DNA of 64,000 nucleotides. Origin: Gracilariopsis chorda (lineage: Eukaryota; Rhodophyta; Florideophyceae; Gracilariales; Gracilariaceae). The notes beneath the pieces are model-generated. The model worked only from the letters and a program-made list of their open reading frames with translations. It was not told where the DNA came from and ran no database searches. Position numbers and translations under genes: made by a program. Of this stretch, positions 46,353 through 56,679 are shown piece by piece. The DNA lies in NCBI GenBank assembly GCA_003194525.1, contig NBIV01000199.1, positions 102,904 to 166,903 on the forward strand, written 5' to 3'. Position 1 is the first letter of the stretch; each line of letters starts with the position of its first letter.

Positions 46353-49300
46353 ATGGATTCCACTGGGAATAAGATAAACGCACCATCACGGAAACGGACT
46401 CCGAGGAAGCCTGTTTCGCCGAAGAGACGTGTTATAGATATGCCGACCACGCGAGGCAAAGCGAAGAGCCGGGGCGCCACCCGAACTGCCAGCCACCCTG
46501 AGACATCAATTGGGGGCAATACGGGTCAGGTGCTCAAGGTCGATGCGGAGGTCAATCTGTTGGTACGATTTGGGAGTAGTGATGCGAAGGTGAAGTTAGG
46601 AGAGGCGAATTTGCGCGGTGTGGGGGTTGCTGGGGGGCCCGGGACGAGACTCTGTCGTTCATTACACAACCATCCCCTGTCTTCTACGCAGAGACCTGGA
46701 GACGACTTGGTGGTTATCTTTAAGACAAATATTCGTCACACGAAAATGAGAAGTACCTTTATGTTTTTGGGGGTCCCGAGGAACCGCCCGCAACTTTGAA
46801 GGAGATGGTTTCAGCGGGATTATATGCAGGGGACACTGCAATGATGAGTGTCAAAAATGAAGGCCGAGAGGTGAATGAGTCGGTTCCACCGCAGTCAGGA
46901 GCAAATGTGAAGACTGTCCACAAAAGTACAGCTTTCAGGACCACTGCAAGACAATTCAAGCGCCTTTCCGCTGTTGCTGGTACACCATCAAGCTTTTTGG
47001 TGGCCAAAACGCCGGTGAAAAGCCTTGAGAGCGGTGGAGAGGCTCCAGTGAAAACCCGTCAGAGCGGTGGAGGAACATCAGGTGCTCTGGCGGGCGGCTC
47101 TGGAACCCGAGGAGTCCCTGATGTCGGAGCAAGCTTCGACGATGACGTCATAGAGGTGCCTGTACTCTCCAAGAACGATGTTGATCCGGATGAGAGGGTT
47201 TTATATGATGACGGTGATGCTGTTCCTTCGGAAGAGGTGGGTAACAGTTTGGGGGTTTTAGACATCAATCGAGATTATTATGACTAGCACAATTGCGTAA
47301 TCGATATCCACAACATTCGATTTCCGAAGAACATGGCCCGTTCAAAGAATGACAAACATCTTCGAGATACTTCGAACAAACTGAGAAAATTCGGATATCT
47401 CCCTTCTCTTGGGTCGATTGCGGTGGCCCTGTTGGAGGATGTGCCGGTTCGTGACGCCATTGGTGCGAGTGGGCGTTTGATTGTTCCTGTGGTTTTGGTG
47501 GACGGCTTCCATCGAGTGATTGTTCGACTGGACCTCGAGCAGGATGGTGCGAGATGGGCACGGACTACTGCTAGTTTGAACGTCACGCTTTGGGAACGCA
47601 ACGACGGCCGGAGAATGACATTGAATGAGGTGTTGTGGCTGGGGAAGACGTTGAATGATTCGAGCTCTAATGTTCTGTTGATATCCTTCGCAGATAAGAT
47701 TCACACTGCTGTTTCGTTTATTCGTAATGGCGTAGAGCAGGATGGGTATGATTTTTCAAAGCTTAAACCAAGCCAAATCACGGGGGTGTTGTGTAGCAGT
47801 GAGACCAAAGGGGAGAGAAGGGAAGATACGTCATTTCAATCGCCATTCTGCTCTTGCTCTGAAGTTTGTGCGTAATCCCGGTCTGTTAGAGTTCTTCGAT
47901 GTGGTGTGTCAGGAGACGCCTCAAATTGGAATCACTCATGTGTCTAGTGATATTCTGCTTGGAATGTCAGGGGATAAGTTTCGTTTTACTATTTAATGTC
48001 TACAGGCACATGTTCGAGTGAGGTCGGCGGCCACTGTTAAGATGGGACCGTTTGAGGATTTCCGAAAGTACTTTTTCGACTGCGCTTCTAGAACGTATGA
48101 CATTTGCAGTGAGCTGGGGAGTTCCATGAAGGAGAAAAAGAATGTACAGGAAGTGGTGAATACCACTGTTACCATTGGCGATTCTGACCGGACTATGTCA
48201 AAGTATATCATATCTCGTCTGGGGAAGTGGTATACGAAAGAGAAATGAAGTTCACTCGAGTCCAGAGTGAGTAGTAAGGTGAAAGAGCTTCGTAGGACGT
48301 TGTCCAGCGCTTTGTCGGGCATACAGGGACAGGATGCTACTGCTGCTGCTCCCTTTGTGGCCGATGTGGACGTGATCAAGTTGCTTGGTCTGAATGAGGA
48401 AGCTGCTCAGGAGGCTCCAAACGCTGACCAGGAGGCTCGAAGAAGTAAGCGAATATCAGAGAAGCGTAAAATGGTGGTCCTGGACGAGGATGAAGATGAA
48501 GGGTCAGTTGATTTTGAGCCACCAGTGAAGAGGCAGAGACGATCGAGTCGTAAGCCGAATGCACCTGGTGTGAAGCGACCTGGCTTCGGTATCTTGCAGG
48601 AGGTGGTGGAGGCGCTGCGTAGTATGGAAAGGAGAGATTTGAAGAGGTCGTTGACAGCACAGGAGATCATTGTGCTCGAGTCAAGCGAGGATGAAGCTCA
48701 GGAGAACTTAGTGGATGATGAGGAAGACGAGGCAGAGGAGCAGCAAACCGCAGGCAGCTTTGACGATAAGAATCTCGACAAGCTTCCAGCTGGCTTAAGT
48801 ACGCCAGGAGAGCTGGCTATGGGAGCGGAAATGTCTTGGGTGGACGAGGTATACTCGTTGCCGAGTGAGTGGCCTGCAAGCGGAAATGCAGTGAAGCATT
48901 CCCATCCATGGGTGCAGAGGAAAAATCTGAGGAAGCACCATCGGGCGGAGTGCCTATCACCTGATGACTTCCGAATGGGTCATCATGCTATGTACTGGCG
49001 TGCGTTGCGCAACATGCAAAAAGAGATGGGTACTACGACACGTGCAGTGCTGGGCCTGAAGATGCCGTCATCAGGAACGGCATCGAATGAAGAGGAAGCG
49101 TTATGGATGGCTGCTTTTGAGAGAGAGGACTTGGCTCGTGTTTACTTTGCGAAGAAGAGAGTGGAGCTGTCGAAGAGAGGGTTTTGTGTGCTGGAGAATT
49201 TCAGGACAGATGAAGGCATTGCGAGTGAGGCTTCGAAAAGGGGACTGCAAATGGACGAAGATGTGATAGGAGAACTGATGAAATTCTTCGAACGCGACTT

Positions 49301-50230
49301 TGTTTCGCAACCGGATCTCACGAACGAAGCGAATCGTGTTTTCTGGAATATGATCATCAATTAAGGAGGGGTAAAGGATGTTAAGAATGGTATCAAGGCG
49401 GTGGAGGGTTTCATCACAACCAAACGAGGGATTGCGGACAGAATTGAGGAGCGTGAAAATGGTGCGGTTCTTGATCAAAAGAGAGCCGTCTTGGGTGCAA
49501 GGCTTGGTCAGATTGCAGCGGCTTTCGGGTTGTCAGAAGGTGGAACGATGTATGCCCCTCCCACGGGTGGCTGTATCCTTTGTACTGGAGAGGACTGTCC
49601 GAGGCAGGTGCTACACACGGATTTCAGGGGTTTGACGGAGAATGACAGGATGAGAAATGTGAACCCGGGGTATTTTGAAATGGAATCGGGACCGGATGCG
49701 TTCATGATTTGGGTTTGTGTACGGTCACATACTCTAACAATGACACGGGGTAACTAGAAAGAGCTTTTGGCTTCTATGATGGTTCGTAAGTTCAGAGTTC
49801 CACCGTTTTCTGTGTTCATTGGAAGAGGGGATGTATTTCATGCTGGGGTTGGGTACAATGATGCAATAGCGAAAGGCTATTGCATGTAATACCATATGTA
49901 CTTTGTACCTGAGGGATACAATCTCCCGGATGCGGTGCATAGGCAAAGCGGTTTTTGCCCTCCCTTTTTTAATGATGAAGAGGACCGTGGCGATTTATGT
50001 GAGGTGGGAGGAGGGGAAGAGGAGCGGTGAGATGAAGCTGACGATAGAGATGTAGTTATGCAAGAAGCCCAAGGTGAGAATCCGTCGGATGAGGAGGATG
50101 ATGAGAATATACTGAAACCAGCGGAAATGAACACTGATGGAGATTATGAACAGGAGGATGACGATGAGGGTGAAATGGTTCCTAAAGGAGCAGAGGGACT
50201 GATAGGTGAGGATAATGAAAGCGATTGATA
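46353..50230 (+). pseudogene. 2-oxoglutarate/Fe(II) oxygenase-like protein, broken
   Basis: ATG at 46353 opens a basic N-terminus (SRKRTPRKPVSPKRR). The frame shifts near 46640 and 47800, then stays the same to 50230. In-frame stops: TAA 46721, TAG 47285, TAA 47994, TGA 48246, TAA 49362, TAG 49755, TAA 49887, TGA 50028. The C-terminal third looks like a double-stranded beta-helix oxygenase: RGFCVLENF near 49180; CPRQVLHTDF with the iron-binding HxD at 49614-49622; PGYFEMESG and FMIWVCVRSH; then FIGRGDVFHAG with the second iron His at 49839, and YHMYFVPEG. A TAA sits near where the 2-oxoglutarate Arg might be. An acidic tail ends it. In fungi KDZ elements carry TET/JBP oxygenases acting on 5-methylcytosine; the substrate here is unknown. 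Confidence 0.75.
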
Positions 50231-50901
50231 ATGATAAGTAAACTAGTGATATACGTTTGTTAAATCTGATGATTGCTTTTTGATCTTTATAGTGAGTGTT
50301 TATAGTGAATGTTTATAGTGAATGGGAGAGGTTTACTACGATGGGGATTACTTTTTGTGCGGCTTCATTCGAATGATGCGTAATAATGAAGGGATGATGT
50401 CTACACAGATTTCGCTTTGTTATTTTCCATAAAGAAAGGTCTACAAGTATGAGAAAAAACATGGGATGGGTGTATTGGAGGGGAGAATGAAGGGGCAGCT
50501 CATATGAAACACGAATGGATGTAAAGTTGAGTATTGGATTATGTATGAGAATTGAAGGTGATTGCACTTGTGTGAAGGATCCCGTTGTTATAGCCAAATA
50601 CCGCGATTTTCCATTCTGTTGATATAGAAAGTACTGGCTCTTCTCATACATGAATGCATTGTGGCGTGTTTTATGTATGAAGAAGAGTGAAGAGGGTGAA
50701 GGCATTATCGTGCAGAGGTTCAAAATATTGTTTTGTGTGTTGGGAAGGACAAGGGGTGAGCAAATGAGAAGATAATAAGCTGTGCATTTAAGCAGTGAAA
50801 AAGTTGGTTCAAGTGAAGAGGGGTGACATTAATTATCGACTTTTGAAAATTCATTCACGACTCTTGAAGATTCATTTCATTTGAGAACATCCACACGCAC
50901 C
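50231..50901. other. Intergenic spacer
   Basis: AT-rich. It holds a short tandem repeat with unit GTGAATGTTTATA near 50290-50325 and otherwise no supported gene. A 136-codon minus-strand frame here has no recognisable character. Confidence 0.5.
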
Positions 50902-50952
50902 ATGACTACTATTTGCAATTTTCGGTCAGTGAGCTTGGGGTTAGGACGATGA
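50902..50952 (+). promoter_or_regulatory. Short upstream ORF overlapping the next start
   Basis: A 16-codon frame begins with ATG in context ACCATGA and its TGA stop overlaps the ATG at 50949 (ATGA). Such an arrangement can allow termination-reinitiation of translation. Whether it is translated is unknown. Confidence 0.4.
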
Positions 50953-51560
50953 TGGGAGGGGATGGTGGGGAAGGAGGTGCAGGCGAGGATGGTCGAGGAG
51001 GAGGGGTAGGGGGAGGTGGAGAGAGACGAATGGATGGGTTCTACCGCAATGTGAAGGAACTATTGAGGAGCGCTGGGGAAGGGCTTAAGGAGCGTTTGGA
51101 TGAGTTCATTGAGGAGGTTGCAGTGGAGTTGGGAGGGATGGTTCTGAGTGCATCGGAGGAAGGAGTGCCGATAGGTGCTGTGGCTGAGTTGCGCTGGAGG
51201 GTGAGGGAGGCTGGGGTGTGGGCAGAGCAGCAAGTCGATGGGGTTGTGGCGTGTGTGGGAGAGGAGCTGGAGAGGCTGTGGAAGGAGAATGAGGAGTTGC
51301 GAGGACGGATTTTGGAGTTGGAGAAGCGGTTTTTACTGCTGGACAGGGCTGTGCATCTAGTCGAGGATATGTGGAACAAGATGTGTGGAGGTGGAGGGGA
51401 AGGTGGGGTGGGAGGTCCTGTCGGGAGTGGGTCTCCAGTTACTCCTGGAGGCAGAGGAGGCGCGAAAAGGAGGTTGGAGGAGAAGGACGAAGAAGGATTG
51501 GAGGTTAAGAGTCGGTTGAAGAGGAGGCATGGAAAAAGGGAAGAGGGAGAAGAAGGCTAG
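50949..51560 (+). CDS. Glycine-rich coiled-coil protein of the KDZ-like element
   Basis: An uninterrupted frame of 203 codons, the only intact gene in the cluster. The N-terminus is almost all Gly/Glu/Asp; residues about 30-150 are heptad-like helices with a strong coiled coil (EELERLWKENEELRGRILELEKRF); then a Gly-rich stretch and a very basic C-terminus (KSRLKRRHGKREEGE) that could be a nuclear localisation signal. Base composition is GC-rich and G-heavy on the coding strand, unlike its neighbours. No family recognised; plausible roles are a structural or DNA-bridging partner of the transposase. Confidence 0.6.
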   Translation: MMGGDGGEGGAGEDGRGGGVGGGGERRMDGFYRNVKELLRSAGEGLKERLDEFIEEVAVELGGMVLSASEEGVPIGAVAELRWRVREAGVWAEQQVDGVVACVGEELERLWKENEELRGRILELEKRFLLLDRAVHLVEDMWNKMCGGGGEGGVGGPVGSGSPVTPGGRGGAKRRLEEKDEEGLEVKSRLKRRHGKREEGEEG

Positions 51561-51758
51561 TGATGTTTAGGAGTGTCATTGAGGCTGTTAGGACGGTGAA
51601 ATGGGTGGTATTGGAATCTGATGCGCGGTGCGTCGGGTGTGTGAGAACGGAGAGAGCTACCAAGATGAGTTCCTGAGGATGAGTTCGAAATCAAACTAGG
51701 GCAGCATGAAGTTTGAAATTCAAAAGATGGAAATAAAAATGTTAGTTTTGGTTTGGTG

Positions 51759-51801
51759 CTCGAAATGGCGCTGGCCGCACAGCGGCCAGCGCCATTTCGA
51801 G
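51759..51801. repeat. Perfect hairpin, 20-bp stem, 3-base loop
   Basis: Left arm 51759-51778 and right arm 51782-51801 are exact reverse complements (starting CTCGAAATGGCGCTGG) around the loop ACA. It lies about 200 bp after the last gene of the cluster. It could be a terminator-like RNA hairpin, an end structure of the element, or the footprint of a small inverted-repeat transposon. Confidence 0.92.
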
Positions 51802-52249
51802 ATCTGTATCTAGCTTTTAATGGAGAATGAACTTGCTCCAAACTTGAAATTAGCGATGCGCGGTACAGGTGAGGCAAGGCTCTGTAAGATATGGAAGTTT
51901 GAATTCCAAAATATTTCTTTTTCACTTGGCATGGGCCAGAAACTAGCAGAATCTATCAAGTTCGTAGTATTTTTGAGCTTTTGCCTAAGAAACTTGAGAT
52001 CTAGAACCTCTATTTAGCATTCCGAAAACACCGACGATATGCTGCTCCTGCATGACCCGCAGCTTACACCCACGAATGTGCACATAACTCATCCCATGCC
52101 TGTTCCCATTGCCAACCAAGTGCTGCCTGAAGCCATTCAGTTCGGCATCCCTCCACAACAAATCATATTTTTTGCGTTCTTCTTTCATTGAGTTAAAGTA
52201 CTTGCTTTTCTGCTTTTGCTTTCTTCACCAATTTTGTCTTCCCACCGCT
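51802..52249. other. No supported gene
   Basis: A 67-codon minus-strand frame (52188-51985) is the longest. No domain was recognised. The right end of the KDZ-like element may lie here. Confidence 0.35.
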
Positions 52250-53545
52250 GTTTATGAGTCCTACACCGCGGCGCGCAGCGCCGCTCGTGGCCGACGGCCG
52301 CTTCCTCTTTCTCTCCACTATAATGATTTACACTTTTCTTTTGAGCCTTTTTTTGTTTGATGGGAGGCCTTTCCAAAAACAATCCCCTTGCAATCGCCCT
52401 TCAGTGCAGCAAGAAAAGGCGTTTTGCGCAACGCTTCCTTTCCAATCAAATAATTCAGCAGCAGCAGCAGCAGCAGCAAACCTCAAAGCTTATTGGCTGC
52501 AGCTCTATGTTGACTGCCACTGCTCCTCAGAGGCTGGCACTACATTATTGCTACCCATCCCACTGCACAGTGGTTGCCACTGCAGTCATTTTGGCAGTGC
52601 CGGCCAATTACAAACCACTGTACTGTCCATCCACAACTGCAGTGCCCGCCAATCACAATACCACGGGCGCTCAATTGCTACTGTATTCTATATTCACTCT
52701 CGTCGCCGCGGCCCTCATTGGTCTGCAGGTCGTGTGCGAGCGATAGCCATCATACGAGGCCTGCAGATTCCCCAAAGTCACCCCTACTCAGCGGCGCGCA
52801 GCGCCGCCCACGGCCGAAGGCCGTTTCTAATTGTCTCAACAGCACCCCGTACTATAACTATATACACATGTATGAGGGGGGTGTTGTTGATTGACGGAAG
52901 GCGTTGCGCCAAAAAAATACCCTTGCATGCCCTCTTCAGTGCATGCAATTTTCACGCCCCCCCGCCAATCAAAAAAGTCAGCAGCAGCAGCAGCAGCAAA
53001 GCTCAGAGCTCATTGGCTGCTGCTGCATGTTGACTGCCGCAGCTGCTAAGTGGCTGGCACTGCAGCAGTGCCACCCACACTGCTGCACAGTGGCTGGAAC
53101 TGCAGTTATTTTGGCATTGCCAGCCAATTACAATCTACTGTACTCGACCTACACTGTGCAGTGCCAGCCAACCACCAACGCACGGGCTCTCCACTGCAAC
53201 TCTATTCCATACTCACTCTCAGCACCGCAGCCCTCATTGGTTTGCAGGCTGTTTGTAAGTGATAGCGAGCAGAAACGGCCTGCATATTCCCCAAAGTCAC
53301 CCGTATTCAGCGGCGCGAAGCGCCACCCGCGGCCGAAGGCTGCTTCTACTTGTCTCTCCATTATAATAATTTGTTCATGTATGAGGGGGGTGTTCTTGAT
53401 TGAATGGAGTCGTTGCGCCACAGAACCGTCTTGCACGCCCTCGTTTGCGCATGCAATACGCCCATTTGGAGCAACGCCTCCCTAACATTTAAAAAACTCC
53501 TGCAGCAGCAGCAGCAGCAAGGCTTGCTGCTTACTGGCTGGCACT
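52250..53545 (+). repeat. Tandem repeat, ~520-bp unit, with CAG tracts
   Basis: Two full units and a partial third. The GCGGCGCGnAGCGCC box starts each at 52268, 52791 and 53310 (spacings 523 and 519). Each is followed by TTTCT(C/A)..ACTATAATnATTT-like sequence and, about 190 bp on, a run of five or six CAG triplets (near 52458, 52980, 53502), then a region of short inverted repeats made of CTGGCACTGCAG-like words. Overlapping open frames in several registers (poly-Ala or poly-Gln from the CAG runs) look like by-products of the repeat. Confidence 0.88.
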
Positions 53546-53789
53546 CCCATAATTACTGATGTGCAACGCCCTCAGAGAGGGATTCTTGGTATTTGAATGC
53601 TTCCCGGATATTATCGGTTGTGTAGTTTGTTTATGAACTAAGGCCCACAATGGTGGATATGGACACGTGGGGCATGGTTTTGGGTCAATTGGCGGTTTGC
53701 CATAGTAGTGGATGTTGCCACGACATGTGGAGTATTTTAGTTGATTTTATTTATTATTTTCACACCCATTTCTGGCAAGCTATTACTTA

Positions 53790-53814
53790 GTGCGACGGCG
53801 CACTGCCGTCGCAC
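53790..53814. repeat. Short perfect hairpin
   Basis: Stem GTGCGACGGC / GCCGTCGCAC with loop GCACT. It lies in AT-rich sequence 700 bp before element B gag. Confidence 0.85.
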
Positions 53815-54490
53815 CAGTAAACCTTCCCCAACAAGGGACCCCAACCTGGGGAATTGGCTCTAGTTGTTACCGCTTGCGTGCGTGCTCTACTCCTTCTTGG
53901 AGGGAAACGCCGTAAACCACGGGACATCTAACCCCCTTGCGCATCTAAAGAGGCCCATCCTTGGGAGTATAATTGTTTCAATCACATTGGTGTTTCGCTC
54001 CTTATAGGGAGTCCTGTCCACCGGCAATGCCGTATTTGTTCGTCGCTCTCACGACTCATCCTCGCCCACTCTTCCTCCTTTCCTTTCACTCTCCTCCTTT
54101 CCCCCTTTCAGGGTAGTACATCCCACTACCCGCGGCTCCTCTTGTGTGCAACCGCTCACACTTCCCCACTTACGTGGAAACATACCTCTACTGAGGATCA
54201 CACCCCGCTCACGCGGATACCGATTCTTCGCCTTCTGCTCCCTGCACAAATTGCGACAGGTGTCTCTGGTCTTCCAAACCGGCTTCGTCGTGACAATTCT
54301 GGGAGGGCTCTACCCAACTGGGTTCACCTCGTGAGAGGAAGATCCCGAACGTCTTTCGGTGCTTTTACCCTTTGCGGCATTGCATCACAAAGTGGCCTCC
54401 CGACCCAGAATCGTTTTTTCCCTCTTACGAGGTTTTTTTTTCATTCACCAGAAGTTCCGTGATTGTTTCCCGTCGTAGCGGTATTTTCTC
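53815..54490. other. Leader or LTR region of element B (unproven)
   Basis: Pyrimidine-rich sequence (CTTCCTCCTTTCC near 54070) before the gag start. It would be the place for the 5' LTR and primer site of element B, but no matching copy was found downstream of 60912. Confidence 0.35.
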
Positions 54491-56662
54491 ATGTCGAGAA
54501 ATCCCCCCGATGCGGAGCCAGTGGTTACGCGTAGTTGCTCCCGCGACAACGCAGACACTTCCAAAGTTCGGTTCGTACCCCATATCCCTATACGGTCAAG
54601 TTCCAGCAGTGCTGGCGGGGCTTCATTGCGGAATGATACCCCTGACCGGTAACCCCGGAACCTCCTCTTGCCCTCGTGATCACCCCTGCAGGGGAATGCA
54701 GCATCGACTCCGGCTGTTGCCACAGTGCCCCAGGCATCCCGGCCTGCTCCCGCTGTCGCAGCTTCAAGCCCCCGTGGAACGGTGGATAACACCCCCCAGG
54801 GGACTTCCCTGGAATCCCAGGTCCGAGCTCTGTGGACCGCCCATAACACCCTTGTAGGGGAACTAAAATCCCTCCAAGAGGTGGTCTTGGCAACCCCCGT
54901 AAAGGAAGTTGCCGAGGAACTCCGTATTTTACGTTGTGACGTCAACTCCGTGTTGGTGAGTTTGGGCCAACTCGCCACCTTCATCGAAGGAGTTGAAGCC
55001 CGATTTGATCGGATTGGTGCCTGCCTGGATACGCTAGAGCAGTTCGTCCTGATGTATAAACCACCCCCGGATGATCCACTAAACGAGGCTCGCACAACGA
55101 TCAGCTTGCTGGGAAGAAGAAACGCCGTCATCGACGGAAACACCACCGAAAATATTCGGACTCTGATTCTTCGATATCGTCGGACTCATCCCGAAACCAT
55201 TCGGTTAGCTCGAGCTCCTCGGACTCCGAGTTGGAGGACGAGAAGCGAGGCTACTCCTCCCACTCGAAGCGGTCATTGGCCACTGAAGGTGTGATCCGAA
55301 CCCGCCAGAAGGAGAAAAGATTCCCGGTCTCCGGGAATTGAAACCGACACAACCGGACTACCGGAAGCTTTTATCATACCGGTACTACCAGCTCGAAGAT
55401 TCGTCACTTGGACGTATGCCCCGTGGTACGGGAAAGGTGCGAGAATGCATGAAGCGAATGTAGCTCTCGCTCTGCAGGCAGTATTTTACTGGAGAGGACC
55501 AAGCCCTGGTACTGGATTTCTTATCCCGCTTCGTAGCGGAGGCCGATATCCTCGGTATGAATGAGGGACAAGCCTATTTGGCTTTACCGTATTTCTTACG
55601 GGGAGTGGCGGAGGACCAATACAAATCTGTCAGAGGATCTTCCCGTGCCTCCGAGGGAGGAGTTACTTGCTGGCCGGAAGCGTTTCAGTATCTACTGCGT
55701 TCCTACCCCACAAACACCGCTATTCAACAGGCTATCCTCGCTTTGCGAGATACACGCCAGCGTGCTGGAGAGACCGAGACCGATTAATCAGTGCGCCTTA
55801 ACAAGGCTTTCCACAGATGTGGTAACGTATACCCCGCTGGGGAGCGCTGTACCATGTTCATCGATGGTCTTGACCCGGCAATCCGGAGTTTAATTACCGG
55901 GTATCGGGAGGACAAGCGGAGGATCACCTATCTCGAGCTGGTCCAACACGCCCGAACGGAAGAGGATGCACTTCGTGCAAGAACTCCGAACAATTGGTCT
56001 AAATCTGCCAAGGCGTTGATGATGGAAAGCAAAGCTTCCTCACTGCCGCTCACTGCGGACGGGAACCCTGGACAGGGATTTGATACCGTGAATTTAGTGC
56101 AAGGGGATGGTGTGTCAATTCCAACCACCGATTTACCGTCAACGACGGAGATGACCCGTGATACGGGAACAGAAGATCCGGTTCTATACGGTGGTAACGG
56201 TCGGGTCCAACCCCAACGACTCCCGTTTTCAAACGGTCATTCCCGTTATCAACGGCCTGGATGGACTGACACCCGCCCTGCGGTTCGCTTCTCCGATACT
56301 CGGAATAATAATCCGCGTGTCGCGGTGTTGGCTCTCATTTGCCATCTTTGTTATGCCCGTGGCCATAACTCGCCTCAGTGTATCTGCTCACTGAAGGATA
56401 TGGACAGGTGGTGGCAAACTACGAGGCCCTCAATCCAGAGGAAAAACGTGCCGTCCCGACGGCTTGCTACCTCCGTGCTAAAACGGACTTTTCCCATGCC
56501 CTACCACAGACTCCGCATGAGCGGCAAGCTCCATACACCCCGATTTGGGAGATCGCGCAACCATCCGTTGCAACCCCCGCTTATGCGGATACGAACCCCC
56601 GTCAACGGGATGAAGCAATCGTTGTCGAGGATTCCCAACCACCACTGAAAGCAGAAAACTAA
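54491..56662 (+). pseudogene. Gag with zinc knuckle, element B
   Basis: ATG at 54491 (MSRNPPDAEPVV) starts a disordered N-terminus; stops TAA and TGA fall near 54650 and 54680. A coiled-coil stretch follows (about 54825-55050, LVGELKSLQEVVLA, VLVSLGQLATFIEGVEARFDRIGACLDTLEQ). After a Ser-rich stretch in another frame, the capsid-like part is at 55557-56000 (ALPYFLRGVAEDQYK, ILALRDTRQRAGETE), with a stop at 55785. The CCHC knuckle CHLCYARGHNSPQC is at about 56338-56380. Frame then changes again to 56662. Element A has the same blocks. Confidence 0.78.
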
Positions 56663-56679
56663 CTGAGGGAGTCTCCCCT

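Larger units (their letters stand above)
36054..51801. mobile_element. Candidate KDZ/Plavaka-type DNA transposon with epigenetic cargo
   Basis: Five genes are packed between a Helitron remnant and a tandem repeat: transposase (plus), coiled-coil protein (minus), DNA methyltransferase-SET fusion (minus), 2-oxoglutarate oxygenase (plus) and a glycine-rich coiled-coil ORF (plus). Related TATA-like motifs precede the transposase and the coiled-coil gene and occur in both spacer units; decay style is the same throughout. No terminal inverted repeats or target duplication were found by eye, so the ends given are the outermost linked features (short tandem repeat at left, perfect hairpin at right). 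KDZ transposons with TET/JBP oxygenases are known from fungi; that this is one such unit is an inference. Confidence 0.6.

Noticed and set aside
50313..50723. 136-codon minus-strand ORF
   Set aside because: AT-rich spacer, no domain, no homologous frame elsewhere in the window.
35990..52090. GTGCACAT words near 35998 and 52077 as terminal repeats of the KDZ-like element
   Set aside because: The match is only about 9 bp, the word is itself palindromic, and flanking bases do not agree.
52254..53485. Open frames of 193-259 codons with poly-Ala or poly-Gln runs
   Set aside because: They come from the CAG tracts of the tandem repeat and continue through repeat boundaries in different registers; no domain or conserved frame.
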